From: an uncultured Pseudoflavonifractor sp.
GTDB lineage: Bacteria; Bacillota; Clostridia; Oscillospirales; Oscillospiraceae
DNA length: 64,000 bases
Assembly: GCA_947651395.1 (NCBI GenBank)
Contig: CANSYW010000001.1
Location: forward strand, 124,001-188,000
Direction: 5' to 3'
The notes beneath the pieces were generated by a model. That model was not told the origin of the DNA. It saw only the letters and a program-made list of their open reading frames with translations, and did not search any database. Position 1 is the first letter of the stretch. Every line of letters starts with the position of its first letter. Position numbers and translations under genes: made by a program. Positions 10,390 to 18,908 of this stretch are shown here, piece by piece.

Positions 10390-11116
10390 TATTCTCCCCC
10401 GCTTCGCCACCCCCCACTTCCCCGCTTCCAAGTACCGCCGAGGCCACGCACACCGCCAGCCGGGTCTGATAACCGCCGTCCCGCAGCTTGGCCTCTTCCC
10501 CGGCGTTGGAGAGAAAACCGCACTCCACCAGAATGGCGGGACAGTTGATATGCTTCATCAGATAGACCGAGTCCGGGATCCTGGTGGGGGTGCGCTTATT
10601 TTCCAGGTCTACACCCTGTCGGAGCGCCTCCTGGGTCAGCTTGGCCAACGCCTCGCTCTCCTCCCCTGTCCGGAAAAAGACTTGCGCACCGTGGTAGGCC
10701 GGGTTGGAAAAGGTGTTCTGGTGAATGCTTACCAGCAAGGCGTTGGGGGTCGATTCCACCGTGGCCACCCTATTGTGGAGATCGGAGACCTTTTTTTGCC
10801 GCAGTGTCTCACACCCCGGGTCATATAGGGAGACGTCCCGCTCCCGCAGCAGAATGGGTGAGATGCCGTAAAAGCCCAGCAATTGGTCTATCTTCAGGGT
10901 CACCGCCAAATTGATCTGACTTTCGGGCACCCCGGTGACGGAGACCGCACCGCCATCCTCCCCCCCATGACCCGCATCCAGAATCAGCTGCCTCTGGGAC
11001 AGCCGTGTGGGTGCGTACACCGCCGCCTCTCCCCTGTTCTGTCCCCATCCCACCGCCGCCACTGCCAACACCGTCAGCATCAGCGCCAAAACTTTTTTCC
11101 GGCTCCGCTTTCTCAT
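10382..11116 (-). CDS. cwlD: N-acetylmuramoyl-L-alanine amidase CwlD
   Basis: A 244-residue amidase_3 protein with an N-terminal membrane/signal segment (after MRKRSRKK) and the zinc-site motifs LDAGHGGEDGG, SIHQN and ILVECGFLSN. CwlD with its partner removes peptide side chains from spore cortex peptidoglycan so that muramic-delta-lactam can form, which is needed for germination. Length (about 237 in Bacillus) and motifs fit CwlD rather than vegetative amidases, which are larger and carry wall-binding repeats. It sits back to back with the cotJ spore-coat operon. Confidence 0.88.
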   Translation of the reverse strand: MRKRSRKKVLALMLTVLAVAAVGWGQNRGEAAVYAPTRLSQRQLILDAGHGGEDGGAVSVTGVPESQINLAVTLKIDQLLGFYGISPILLRERDVSLYDPGCETLRQKKVSDLHNRVATVESTPNALLVSIHQNTFSNPAYHGAQVFFRTGEESEALAKLTQEALRQGVDLENKRTPTRIPDSVYLMKHINCPAILVECGFLSNAGEEAKLRDGGYQTRLAVCVASAVLGSGEVGGGEAGENMV

Positions 11117-11264
11117 CTTACATCCCTCCTTCTGCCACTTTATGGGCTGTCCTCCCTCCTTATGCCCATCCTCTCTTCGTCACGCCACTCCCCGCTGTCT
11201 CCCTGTGGACATAGAATGACCCGGAGGATCTTTCCTCAATTAACCTTGTAAGGAGGAAAACCCA

Positions 11265-11726
11265 TTGTATCCCGATCAAGGAGCAAATAAGCCCGCCTGC
11301 GCGGACAGCTGCGGCACCATGCCCGAGTGCGCCCCCCTGGCGGTACCCTACGTTCCCTTTCAACAGACCGGCCCCAAGCGCTACGAGGCCAACGACGCCC
11401 TGAGCAACGGCACCCTCTTCCCCGGTCTTAACCTGCCCTTCCACCTGAAGGTGGACGCCCCCAACGCCGTCAGCGGCCCCCTGGGTGAGCTCCAGGCCCT
11501 GGAGTTTGTCCTGCTGGAGCTGGCCCTCTATCTGGACACCCATCAGGGCGACGAAGAGGCCTTTGCCCTGTTCCGGCAGTACGCCGCCCTGGAAAAGGCT
11601 GGCCGGGAAAAGTATGAGGCCATGTGCGGCCCCATCACCCTGTTCGCCACGGCGGACCAGAAGAGCTATTCCGCCTGGATCAATAACCCCTGGCCCTGGG
11701 ACTACCCGGAAGGAGGCAAGCGCTGA
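11265..11726 (+). CDS. cotJB: CotJA-CotJB fused spore coat protein
   Basis: 153 residues in which both small coat proteins of the cotJ operon appear in one chain. Residues about 24-60 (PLAVPYVPFQQ ... GTLFPGLNLPF) match CotJA, and residues about 74-148 (LGELQALEFVLLELALYLDT ... YSAWINNPWPWDY) match CotJB. In Bacillus these are separate proteins that sit with CotJC in the inner coat. The start is TTG, supported by AAGGAGG eight bases upstream; no ATG fits. A three-base gap leads into cotJC. Confidence 0.88.
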   Translation: MYPDQGANKPACADSCGTMPECAPLAVPYVPFQQTGPKRYEANDALSNGTLFPGLNLPFHLKVDAPNAVSGPLGELQALEFVLLELALYLDTHQGDEEAFALFRQYAALEKAGREKYEAMCGPITLFATADQKSYSAWINNPWPWDYPEGGKR

Positions 11727-11729
11727 GCC

Positions 11730-12338
11730 ATGTTCATGTATGAGAAAAAGCTTCAGTACCCGGTGAAGATCAAAAACACCAGCCCCAAGCTGGCCAGTGT
11801 CATCATCAGCCAGTACGGCGGCCCGGACGGAGAGCTGGGCGCCTCCCTGCGCTATCTCTCCCAGCGCTATGCCATGCCCTACCCCGAGCTGAAGGCTCTG
11901 CTCACCGATATCGGCACTGAGGAGCTGGGACATATGGAGATGGTGGCCACCATCGTCCATCAGCTCACCCGGAACCTCACCGAAGAGCAGATCAGGACCG
12001 CCGGCTTTGACACCTATTTTGTGGATCATACCACCGGCATCTATCCCCAGTTTGCCTCCGGCTACCCCTGGTCCGCCTCCACCATGCAGTCCACCGGAGA
12101 TGTGATCGCCGACCTGACCGAGGATCTGGCCGCCGAGCAGAAGGCCCGGCTGACCTACGACAACATTCTGCGCCTCTCTGACGATCCCGACGTCAACGAC
12201 GTCATCCGCTTCCTGCGGGAGCGGGAGATCGTCCACTTCCAGCGCTTTGGCGAGGCCCTCCGCCTGGCCAAGGAGCGGATGGATCAGAAGAATGTCTACT
12301 TCGTCAACCCTGCCTTTGACGCCCCCAAAAAGAGCTGA
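11730..12338 (+). CDS. cotJC: Manganese catalase-like spore coat protein CotJC
   Basis: A 202-residue manganese-catalase-fold protein, the CotJC component of the spore coat. The ferritin-like metal ligands are visible, such as DIGTEELGHMEMV and the later REREIVHFQRF with Glu and His. A typical element is the N-terminal LQYPVKIKNTSPKLASVI. Family members may detoxify peroxide in the coat. It follows the CotJA-CotJB fusion at three bases and is closed by a bidirectional terminator. Confidence 0.95.
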   Translation: MFMYEKKLQYPVKIKNTSPKLASVIISQYGGPDGELGASLRYLSQRYAMPYPELKALLTDIGTEELGHMEMVATIVHQLTRNLTEEQIRTAGFDTYFVDHTTGIYPQFASGYPWSASTMQSTGDVIADLTEDLAAEQKARLTYDNILRLSDDPDVNDVIRFLREREIVHFQRFGEALRLAKERMDQKNVYFVNPAFDAPKKS

Positions 12339-12353
12339 CCTCTCCCCTTGCGC

Positions 12354-12387
12354 AAAAATGCCTCTCCCATATGGGAGAGGCATTTTT
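12354..12387. terminator. Bidirectional terminator between cotJC and dapL
   Basis: A perfect 15-base stem: AAAAATGCCTCTCCC (12354-12368), loop ATAT, and GGGAGAGGCATTTTT (12373-12387). A/T tails on both sides serve both converging genes. Confidence 0.93.
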
Positions 12388-12394
12388 ATATCTA

Positions 12395-13615
12395 TTAACG
12401 AAGCACCTGACGGATCCGCTCCACGGCCTCTGCCGTAGCGTCGGCCTCTCCAAAGGCGGTGAGGCGGATATACCCCTCTCCGCTGGGGCCGAATCCGGCG
12501 CCGGGGGTCGTGACCACGCAAGCCTGCTTCAGGAGAATGTCAAAGAAATCCCAGGAGGAGATCCCCTCGGGGGTTTGGGCCCAGATATAGGGAGCGTTGA
12601 CGCCGCCATAGACCTGCAGTCCCGCGTCGGAAAGGCCTTGCTTGATGACCTTGGCGTTGTTGAGATAGAAGTCCACGGTCTCGCCGATCTGCCGCTGCCC
12701 CTCAGGGGTAAAGGTAGCCTCGGCGGCCCGCTGGACCACATAGGACACCCCATTGAACTTGCTGCCCTGGCGGCGGTTCCACAGGGCGTTGAGCCTGGTT
12801 CCCTCCCGCGTCAGCTCCTTGGGGATGACGGTATAGGCGCACCGGACGCCGGTAAAGCCGGCGGTCTTGGAAAAAGAACGGAACTCAATGGCGCAGGTTT
12901 TGGCCCCTTCAATTTCAAAGATGCTGTGGGGAATGTCCGGTTGGGTGATAAAGGCCTCATAGGCGGAATCAAACAGGATCACGCTGCCGTGGGTATTGGC
13001 ATAGTCCACCCAGGCCTTGAGCTGCTCCCGGGTCGCGGCGGTTCCCGTGGGGTTGTTGGGAGAGCAGATATAGATGAGGTCAGGCGCCTTCCCCATGGGA
13101 AGCGCCGGGAAAAAGCCGTTTTCGGCGGTACAGGGCAGATAGACAAGCCCCGTCCACTTCTCCCCGTCATACTCCCCCGCCCGGCCCGCCATGGCGTTGG
13201 TGTCCACATAGACCGGATACACCGGATCGCACACCGCCACCACGTTGTCCAGACCAAAAATGTCCCCGATGCTGCCGCAATCGGTCTTGGCCCCGTCGGA
13301 GACAAAGATCTCGTCGTCCGCCACATCGACTCCACGCCGCTTGTAGTCGTCCCGAATGGCAAAGCGGAGAAAGTCATAGGCACAGCAGGTCTCCTCGCAG
13401 TAGCCCCGGAAGGTCTCCTTGCGGCCCATCTCCTCCACGGCTTTGCGCATGGCCTCAATAACAACGGGAACCAACGGCTGGGTCACGTCGCCAATGCCCA
13501 GGCGGATCAGAGGCTTGGGCGGATCTTCCGCTGAAAATGCCCGCACCCGGCGGCCGATCTCGGGAAAGAGATATCCTCCGGGCAGCTTCAAAAAGTTCTG
13601 ATTGATATGGGCCAT
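12395..13615 (-). CDS. dapL: LL-diaminopimelate aminotransferase DapL
   Basis: A 406-residue class I/II aminotransferase that converts tetrahydrodipicolinate to LL-diaminopimelate in one step with glutamate, bypassing the succinyl or acetyl branches. Features are the N-terminal [20 protein letters not shown], the [15 protein letters not shown] strand, and the PLP Lys in [14 protein letters not shown]. The start at MAHINQ fits DapL; the 15 codons upstream overlap dapF. It is one base behind the dapF stop (TGA-C-ATG), so translation is probably coupled. Confidence 0.96.
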   Translation of the reverse strand: MAHINQNFLKLPGGYLFPEIGRRVRAFSAEDPPKPLIRLGIGDVTQPLVPVVIEAMRKAVEEMGRKETFRGYCEETCCAYDFLRFAIRDDYKRRGVDVADDEIFVSDGAKTDCGSIGDIFGLDNVVAVCDPVYPVYVDTNAMAGRAGEYDGEKWTGLVYLPCTAENGFFPALPMGKAPDLIYICSPNNPTGTAATREQLKAWVDYANTHGSVILFDSAYEAFITQPDIPHSIFEIEGAKTCAIEFRSFSKTAGFTGVRCAYTVIPKELTREGTRLNALWNRRQGSKFNGVSYVVQRAAEATFTPEGQRQIGETVDFYLNNAKVIKQGLSDAGLQVYGGVNAPYIWAQTPEGISSWDFFDILLKQACVVTTPGAGFGPSGEGYIRLTAFGEADATAEAVERIRQVLR

Positions 13616-13616
13616 G

Positions 13617-14432
13617 TCAATTCCCTCCCTGGAATTCAGTATCGGGCCATTCGCCTTCAAATACGGTGACGGCGGGGCCGGTCATATAGACATGGCCGTC
13701 ATCCTCATCCCAACGGATCTCCAGATCGCCCCCCAAAAGCCGGACTGTGGCGGAGCGCTCCGCCAGCCCCTCCAGCACGGCGGCCACCAAAGTGGCGCAG
13801 GCCCCCGTTCCACAGGCCAGGGTCTCCCCGCTCCCCCGCTCCCACACCCGCATCCTCAGATGCCCGGGATCCAGCACCTCCATGATCTCCACATTGACCC
13901 CACTTGGAAACGCGGGGTTGGGAATCGAAAGGGGCGCATGGATCTGCAGGTTAAAATCCTTTACAGATGTGACAGGAAACACAATGTGAGGATTCCCCAT
14001 GGAGACCGGGCGGCCCCGGTATTCTTTACCCTGGCAGGTCACGGTGCGGGGCTCCTCCGGGACCGGGACGCCCATATCCACCGTGACCGCCGTCACCCTT
14101 CCGCCCTGTGTATGGAGCTCCAGGGTCTTGATCCCCGCCAGGGTCTCTACGGTGAGCTCCGTCTTATCTGTCAGGCCCCGGTCATAGACCAGCTTGCCCA
14201 CACAGCGGATGCCATTGCCGCACATCTCCCCCTGGGAGCCGTCGGCGTTGAACATCTTCATCTGAAAGTCCGCCTTGTCGGAGGGACAGACGCAGATCAG
14301 CCCGTCGCTGCCCACGCCGAAGTGCCGGTCGGAGATCACCCGGGCCAGCCCGGGCAAGTCGCCAGGGACAGACTTGGTACAGTCCAGATACACATAGTCG
14401 TTGCCAAGTCCCTGCATTTTAATAAATCGCAT
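13617..14432 (-). CDS. dapF: Diaminopimelate epimerase DapF
   Basis: A 271-residue cofactor-independent epimerase that turns LL- into meso-diaminopimelate for lysine and peptidoglycan. Both catalytic Cys are present, in [10 protein letters not shown] and in [10 protein letters not shown], and the start [14 protein letters not shown] is canonical. It is the first gene of the dapF-dapL pair. Its ribosome site GGGGAG lies in the 3' side of a small hairpin, and TTTTTG separates it from the ATG. Confidence 0.97.
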   Translation of the reverse strand: MRFIKMQGLGNDYVYLDCTKSVPGDLPGLARVISDRHFGVGSDGLICVCPSDKADFQMKMFNADGSQGEMCGNGIRCVGKLVYDRGLTDKTELTVETLAGIKTLELHTQGGRVTAVTVDMGVPVPEEPRTVTCQGKEYRGRPVSMGNPHIVFPVTSVKDFNLQIHAPLSIPNPAFPSGVNVEIMEVLDPGHLRMRVWERGSGETLACGTGACATLVAAVLEGLAERSATVRLLGGDLEIRWDEDDGHVYMTGPAVTVFEGEWPDTEFQGGN

Positions 14433-14442
14433 ACAAAAACTC

Positions 14443-14497
14443 CCCTTTGCGCTTGATTGGGCAAAGGGCGGCAGTCAAAAGCCCTCTGACTGCCGCC
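14443..14497 (-). promoter_or_regulatory. Tandem hairpins between the ANTAR gene and dapF
   Basis: Read on the minus strand, hairpin 1 pairs GGCGGCAGTCA with TGACTGCCGCC (plus coordinates 14467-14477 and 14487-14497). Hairpin 2 pairs CCCTTTGC with GCAAAGGG (14461-14468 and 14443-14450) and is followed by GAG and five T, directly before the dapF ATG. They share two bases. This could be the terminator of the glnA-ANTAR unit, or a structure hiding the dapF ribosome site. Confidence 0.55.
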
Positions 14498-14548
14498 GTG
14501 AGGCCTCCGCCTGAACGGATCGCCTGTTCCTGTTCCATTCTAATCGCT

Positions 14549-15082
14549 CTACAGGCCGTCCAATACCATTTGCGCCGTCTGGGTCAGCCGGACGCCGGAG
14601 TCCATACTCTTCTTCTGTAAAAAACGGTGGGCCTGTTCCTCTGTCATATCGTTGCGATCCATGAGCACCGCCTTGGCCGCCCTGATAAGCTCGTCCTCCT
14701 CCGCGCTGCGCTGAGGACGGACAAAGCGCTCCATCCGGTGCGACCCCTGCAAAAGCATTCGCACGGAAGAAAGCAGATCGTTCCGGGCCGCCGGGGCGGC
14801 CAGCTTGAATATCTCGTCATCGGCGATCATGTCCAGAAGACTTTGGACGGCAATGACCAGGACGGAACAGGTCATGGGCAGATCCTCGGCCAAGCGCTCG
14901 GCGGTCTCGTCAGGCAGCTTATAGCCGCAGATGACGGTGCCCACATGCTGCTTATGTACCAGCCGTTTTACCTCAGCGGCGGAGCGGCAGATCAGACAGT
15001 CGGCCAGTCCGGAGCTCTCAATAATGTCCCGGATATGCTCGCCGCTTTTTCTGCCCTCGAAGGCCAGGATCACCTTTTCCAT
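14549..15082 (-). CDS. ANTAR-domain response regulator next to glutamine synthetase
   Basis: A 177-residue protein with a degenerate receiver-like N-terminal domain (about residues 1-120) and a C-terminal ANTAR RNA-binding domain (about 124-177, RAAKAVLMDRNDMTEEQAHRFLQKKSM...). ANTAR proteins bind paired hairpins in leader RNAs and prevent termination, often of nitrogen genes. The usual phospho-acceptor Asp region reads GTVICGYKLPDET, without an obvious Asp at the acceptor point, so phosphorylation is doubtful. It follows glnA by 45 bases and is likely in its operon. Confidence 0.85.
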   Translation of the reverse strand: MEKVILAFEGRKSGEHIRDIIESSGLADCLICRSAAEVKRLVHKQHVGTVICGYKLPDETAERLAEDLPMTCSVLVIAVQSLLDMIADDEIFKLAAPAARNDLLSSVRMLLQGSHRMERFVRPQRSAEEDELIRAAKAVLMDRNDMTEEQAHRFLQKKSMDSGVRLTQTAQMVLDGL

Positions 15083-15127
15083 TCCCAGTCACCCCTTCCC
15101 TGTCAGGAGTCTGTCAGACGGAGCGGA

Positions 15128-16459
15128 TCAATAAATGACGATATACTTCTCCCGCTCCCAGGAGGAGACCCGGGTACGGTACTCATCCCACTCCTTCTGC
15201 TTGCCCTCAATGTAGTTCTGCGCCACATGCTCCCCCAGCGTCTCCATCACCAGGGCGTCCTGCTGCATGGCGGCAATGGCCTCCTCCAGGGAGCCGGGCA
15301 GGCTCTCAATGCCGTTGACCCTGCGGGCCTCATCGTCCATCTGGAAGATGTTTTCCGTGATCTCAGGCGGCGGGGTCATTCCCTTCTCAATGCCGTCCAG
15401 ACCGGCAGCCAGCAGCACCGCCAGCGCCAGATAGGGATTGCAGCAGGGATCGGGACTGCGCAACTCCACCCGGGTACCCATGCCCCGGCTGGCGGGGATC
15501 CGGATAAGGGCGGAGCGGTTGGAGGCGGACCAGGCCAGGTAGCAGGGCGCCTCATAGCCGGGCACCAGCCGTTTATAGGAGTTGACCAGGGGATTGGTGA
15601 TGGCGGACATCCCCTTCACATGGGCCAGAAGGCCGGCAATGAAGGCATAGCACTCTTTGGAAAGCCCCTTTTCTCCGTTGGGGTCGGCAAAGACGTTCTT
15701 GCCGTCCTTAAAGAGAGACATATTGGTGTGCATACCGGAGCCGCTGACGCCGAAGATGGGCTTGGGCATAAAGGTGGCATGAAGGCCGTTCTTCTGGGCC
15801 AGCGTCTTCACGGTCAGCTTGAAGGTCATGATATTGTCGGCGGCGTGGAGGGCCTCGCCATACTTGAAGTCGATCTCGTGCTGGCCTTGGGCCACCTCAT
15901 GGTGGCTGGCCTCGATCTCAAAACCCATCTGCTCCAGAGCCAGACAGATCTCCCGCCGGGTTCCCTCGCCGTGATCCAGGGGGCCCAGGTCAAAATAGCC
16001 GGCCTCGTCGTTGGTCTTGGTGGTGGGCTTGCCGTCATCATCCGTCTGGAACAGGAAGAACTCCGCCTCAGGGCCCACGTTGAATACGTCGTAACCCATC
16101 CTCTTAGCCCGCTCCAGCACCTTTTTCAGCACGCCCCGGGGATCTCCCACAAAAGGCGTACCGTCAGGGTTATAGATGTCGCAGATGAGCCGGGCCACCT
16201 TGCCGTGCTGAGGCCGCCAGGGGAAGATGGTAAAGGAGTCCAGATCGGGATAGAGATACTGGTCGGACTCATTGATGCGCACAAAGCCCTCAATGGAGGA
16301 GCCGTCCAGCATGATCTCGTTGTTCACCGCCCGCTCCACCTGAGAGGCGGTGATGGCCACATTCTTGAGCTGACCGAAAATATCGGTAAACTGCATGCGA
16401 ATGAACTCGATCTCCTCTTCTTTTACCATGCGGATAATGTCTTCCTTGGTATACGCCAT
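15128..16459 (-). CDS. glnA: Glutamine synthetase, type I
   Basis: 443 residues, the size of the Firmicutes GSI-alpha type, which lacks the adenylylation Tyr loop. It makes glutamine from glutamate, ammonia and ATP. Visible motifs include the beta-grasp start [18 protein letters not shown], the DGSSIEGF latch, GPEAEFFLF with metal-ligand Glu, the [19 protein letters not shown] region and [19 protein letters not shown]. The start is [12 protein letters not shown], after GGAAAGGGGAG. A consensus promoter and a structured leader precede it, and the ANTAR protein follows, suggesting RNA-level nitrogen control. Confidence 0.97.
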   Translation of the reverse strand: MAYTKEDIIRMVKEEEIEFIRMQFTDIFGQLKNVAITASQVERAVNNEIMLDGSSIEGFVRINESDQYLYPDLDSFTIFPWRPQHGKVARLICDIYNPDGTPFVGDPRGVLKKVLERAKRMGYDVFNVGPEAEFFLFQTDDDGKPTTKTNDEAGYFDLGPLDHGEGTRREICLALEQMGFEIEASHHEVAQGQHEIDFKYGEALHAADNIMTFKLTVKTLAQKNGLHATFMPKPIFGVSGSGMHTNMSLFKDGKNVFADPNGEKGLSKECYAFIAGLLAHVKGMSAITNPLVNSYKRLVPGYEAPCYLAWSASNRSALIRIPASRGMGTRVELRSPDPCCNPYLALAVLLAAGLDGIEKGMTPPPEITENIFQMDDEARRVNGIESLPGSLEEAIAAMQQDALVMETLGEHVAQNYIEGKQKEWDEYRTRVSSWEREKYIVIY

Positions 16460-16523
16460 TGCCAGGCTCCCCTTTCCATGTTGAGATAACGGATTTTCCT
16501 GTTTTATATGGGGTGATACGGAA

Positions 16524-16557
16524 GAAGGCGCTCCGCCCATGGGGTCGGAACGCCTTC
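16524..16557 (-). promoter_or_regulatory. Leader hairpin of glnA
   Basis: In the roughly 110-base glnA leader, GAAGGCGTTCCG pairs with CGGAGCGCCTTC (12 pairs, one G-U) around a ten-base loop. No T-run follows, so it is not a terminator by itself. It may be a regulatory or stability element. Confidence 0.6.
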
Positions 16558-16576
16558 GTTCTCAACTGATACCCCG

Positions 16577-16605
16577 AGTATACGAGGTTTTCAGGGTGTT
16601 GTCAA
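16577..16605 (-). promoter_or_regulatory. glnA promoter
   Basis: On the minus strand: -35 TTGACA (16600-16605), 17-base spacer, -10 TATACT (16577-16582). Near-consensus sigma-A promoter, about 118 bases before the glnA start. Confidence 0.85.
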
Positions 16606-16711
16606 GTTTTTTTCGCACCAAGAGATATCTTTGTGCTATCCGGCAAGACGCCACAGCCGATCCGGACCGGTTTTTATGCAATATAGGAATGCCACAAAAA
16701 AGCTTAAAATC

Positions 16712-17251
16712 CTATTTTATGCGATTCTCCTTTCTGAGCAACAACCATGCCCCCGCAGACAGGACAATCAGGACGGGCAAGTCAATCAGCTCGAACCGTA
16801 GAAAAAATGGTCGGGGACCGCCCATGATTTTAAGTCCAGTATAAATCACCAGCAAAGCAGCTAATCCCGCCGCCCCCAGTCTGCGTGGAAATTTCCCACC
16901 GTAGGCCAGCCACCCCAAAGCACACCCCGCCGCCGGAGCAATACACCAGCACAGGATGACACCGCCAAGTAAAGCATCCCAGCCACCGCCAACAAGCCCG
17001 AAGAAATAGGCTACCCCAACCAGGGCCGTAAGGAACAGCGCACAGAGAGGGAGCCAGCGGATCCAGCGGACATTTTCCAGCCGACACAGCCACAACTGGA
17101 GGCAAAAAGCGGGGGCAGCAGGGACGGAAAGCCACAAGACAGCTTGCAGTTCACTCAGGTCCAGAGGGGCGTCCCATAAAAACAGAAGGACATACAGTAC
17201 CAGCGAGACAAAAAAGCCTGCCAACAAAGCGATATGGTCCCGATCCCTCAT
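16712..17251 (-). CDS. Uncharacterised multi-spanning membrane protein
   Basis: 179 residues with five or six hydrophobic segments (for example LLAGFFVSLVLYVLLFLW, VLWLSVPAAPAFCLQLWL and LPVLIVLSAGAWLLL) and no domain that I recognise. The N-terminus MRDRDHIALL is cytoplasmic-like. It has its own near-consensus promoter, so it is transcribed separately from guaA. It appears somewhat lineage specific. Function unknown; location in the membrane is inferred from hydrophobicity. Confidence 0.65.
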   Translation of the reverse strand: MRDRDHIALLAGFFVSLVLYVLLFLWDAPLDLSELQAVLWLSVPAAPAFCLQLWLCRLENVRWIRWLPLCALFLTALVGVAYFFGLVGGGWDALLGGVILCWCIAPAAGCALGWLAYGGKFPRRLGAAGLAALLVIYTGLKIMGGPRPFFLRFELIDLPVLIVLSAGAWLLLRKENRIK

Positions 17252-17296
17252 TAAGAGAAGCCTCCTTCCGTTTTACAAACCCAATTTTTTACCTTC

Positions 17297-17325
17297 ATTG
17301 TAATAGCAAAAGCACCTTCTGACAA
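17297..17325 (-). promoter_or_regulatory. Promoter of the 16712-17251 membrane protein
   Basis: On the minus strand: -35 TTGTCA (17320-17325), 17-base spacer, -10 TACAAT (17297-17302). Confidence 0.7.
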
Positions 17326-17334
17326 GTATAAATC

Positions 17335-17362
17335 AGCAGGGCGCTCCAAGGAGCGCCCTGCT
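17335..17362 (-). terminator. Terminator-like hairpin after guaA
   Basis: AGCAGGGCGCTCC and GGAGCGCCCTGCT form a 13-base stem immediately after the guaA stop. The trailing sequence on the minus strand is only moderately T-rich (GATTTAT). Confidence 0.7.
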
Positions 17363-17370
17363 TTCACTCG

Positions 17371-18351
17371 TTATTCCCACTCAATGGTTCCGATGGGCTT
17401 GGGAGTCAGGTCGTAGAGAACACGGCAAACACCGGGAACCTGGGCCAAGATGCGGTCGGTAATGGTCTTCAGCACCGGCCAGGGCAGCTCAGGAACGGTG
17501 GCGGTCATGGCGTCCACCGTATTCACCGCACGGATGATGACAGGCCAGTCATAAGCCCGCTTGCCATCCCGGACGCCGGTGGCACGCATGTCGGGCACCA
17601 CGGTGAAGTATTGCCAGACCTGATCGGCAAGTCCCGCCTTGCCGAACTCCTCCCGGAGGATCGCGTCGGACTCCCGCAGGGCGGCCAGCCGCTCCCGGGT
17701 AATCGCCCCCAGACAGCGCACTCCCAGGCCTGGACCGGGGAAGGGCTGACGCTCCACCATGGAGACGGGCAGACCCAGGGCCTTCCCTACCACCCGAACC
17801 TCATCCTTAAAGAGCAACCGCACCGGCTCCACCAACTCAAACTGCATATCCTCCGGCAGACCACCCACATTGTGGTGGGCCTTCACACCGTCGCTCTCCA
17901 GGATATCAGGGTAAATGGTGCCCTGGGCCAGGAAGTCGATACCTTCCAGCTTCCGGGCCTCCTCATCAAAGACCTTGATGAACTCTCCGCCGATGATCTT
18001 CCGCTTCCGCTCAGGCTCGGTGACTCCGGCCAAAAGATCCAGGAACCGATCCGTGGCGTCCACATAGACTAGATTGGCGTCCAGCTGGTTGCGGAACACC
18101 TCGATCACCTGCTCACTCTCTCCCTTGCGCATCAGGCCGTGGTTCACATGGACGCAGGTGAGCTGCTTGCCGATGGCCTTGATGAGCAGAGCGGCCACCA
18201 CGGAAGAATCCACTCCGCCGGAGAGCGCCAACAATACCTTCTTATCCCCCACCTGGATCCGGATCGCTTCTACCTGCTCGGCGATAAAGGCCTCCGCCAA
18301 CTCCGGGGTGTTGATCCGCTTCATGTCCGCGGGACGCACATTGTTTTCCAT
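17371..18351 (-). CDS. guaA: GMP synthase, ATP-pyrophosphatase and dimerisation part only
   Basis: 326 residues that align with the C-terminal two thirds of GuaA, the enzyme that aminates XMP to GMP. Present are the P-loop [13 protein letters not shown] (near residue 45), [11 protein letters not shown], the XMP-site [13 protein letters not shown], the [16 protein letters not shown] segment and the C-terminal [10 protein letters not shown]. The N-terminal glutamine amidotransferase domain (about 190 residues) is absent; upstream lies a promoter and an unrelated gene. It would use ammonia or a separate glutaminase subunit, as in archaea. Start chosen by GGGAGG seven bases before the ATG. Confidence 0.9.
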   Translation of the reverse strand: MENNVRPADMKRINTPELAEAFIAEQVEAIRIQVGDKKVLLALSGGVDSSVVAALLIKAIGKQLTCVHVNHGLMRKGESEQVIEVFRNQLDANLVYVDATDRFLDLLAGVTEPERKRKIIGGEFIKVFDEEARKLEGIDFLAQGTIYPDILESDGVKAHHNVGGLPEDMQFELVEPVRLLFKDEVRVVGKALGLPVSMVERQPFPGPGLGVRCLGAITRERLAALRESDAILREEFGKAGLADQVWQYFTVVPDMRATGVRDGKRAYDWPVIIRAVNTVDAMTATVPELPWPVLKTITDRILAQVPGVCRVLYDLTPKPIGTIEWE

Positions 18352-18380
18352 AGTCCATCCTCCCAATCTTTTGTTTTTTG

Positions 18381-18409
18381 ATTATACACGAAGACGGTCA
18401 CCGACGCAA
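18381..18409 (-). promoter_or_regulatory. guaA promoter
   Basis: On the minus strand: -35 TTGCGT (18404-18409), 17-base spacer, -10 TATAAT (18381-18386), 30 bases before the ATG. It shows that the coding region really begins at the ATP-pyrophosphatase domain. Confidence 0.75.
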
Positions 18410-18472
18410 GAGTGCCGGCGCCTTTCCGTATCTGTTTATTCCGGTTCCCTGGCGGCCGGGAGCCCGCCTCTC

Positions 18473-18907
18473 TCAGGTATAATACGCGGTCTCAATGGCC
18501 TGTTTGGCCTCCATGGTATCCGGCGCCTTGGGGGTGGGCGCCTGCTTGGTCCGCTCCGGCGACCACAAAAGAGCGTCCAGCTCCCCGTGCTCAAAGTAGA
18601 GGTTCTGCTCCACCTTTTCCTCCCCCCGCACAGGAAGAAACACCGACAGCTTCACCGCCCGGTGCCCGCACTGTGGGCACCGGTAGCCGATGATGCCGCA
18701 GGCGTACATCCCTGTGGGGATCTCCGCCTTACGCTCCACAGGAAGGAGATGCTCCATGTAATATTCCGGCTGGCTGTGGGCCGTGTAGTGGCCCACAAGC
18801 TGTTCCGGCATAGCGTAGAGCTGTTTGCGGATGATCTCCATGGGCGCCGTACAAGCGCTGCACCAGTCATCGTGGAATCTTTCCCGTAATTTTCTGAATA
18901 AGGCCAT
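18473..18907 (-). CDS. Uncharacterised protein with two Cys-pair motifs
   Basis: 144 residues with CSAC near residue 16 and YRCPQCGHRAVKL near 75, a likely zinc-ribbon arrangement, followed by a C-terminal stretch of about 25 residues rich in Pro, Lys and Ala. I do not recognise the family. There is no signal peptide or membrane segment. It starts one base after the preceding gene ends, so it is the last gene of a run beginning with carA. A metal-binding or assembly role is possible but unproven. Confidence 0.7.
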   Translation of the reverse strand: MALFRKLRERFHDDWCSACTAPMEIIRKQLYAMPEQLVGHYTAHSQPEYYMEHLLPVERKAEIPTGMYACGIIGYRCPQCGHRAVKLSVFLPVRGEEKVEQNLYFEHGELDALLWSPERTKQAPTPKAPDTMEAKQAIETAYYT

Positions 18908-18908
18908 A

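Noticed and set aside
11205-11220. Sigma-E promoter before cotJ (CATAGAAT at 11210-11217)
   Set aside because: The -10 is close to the sigma-E pattern, but I find no matching -35 at the right distance, so I do not annotate it.
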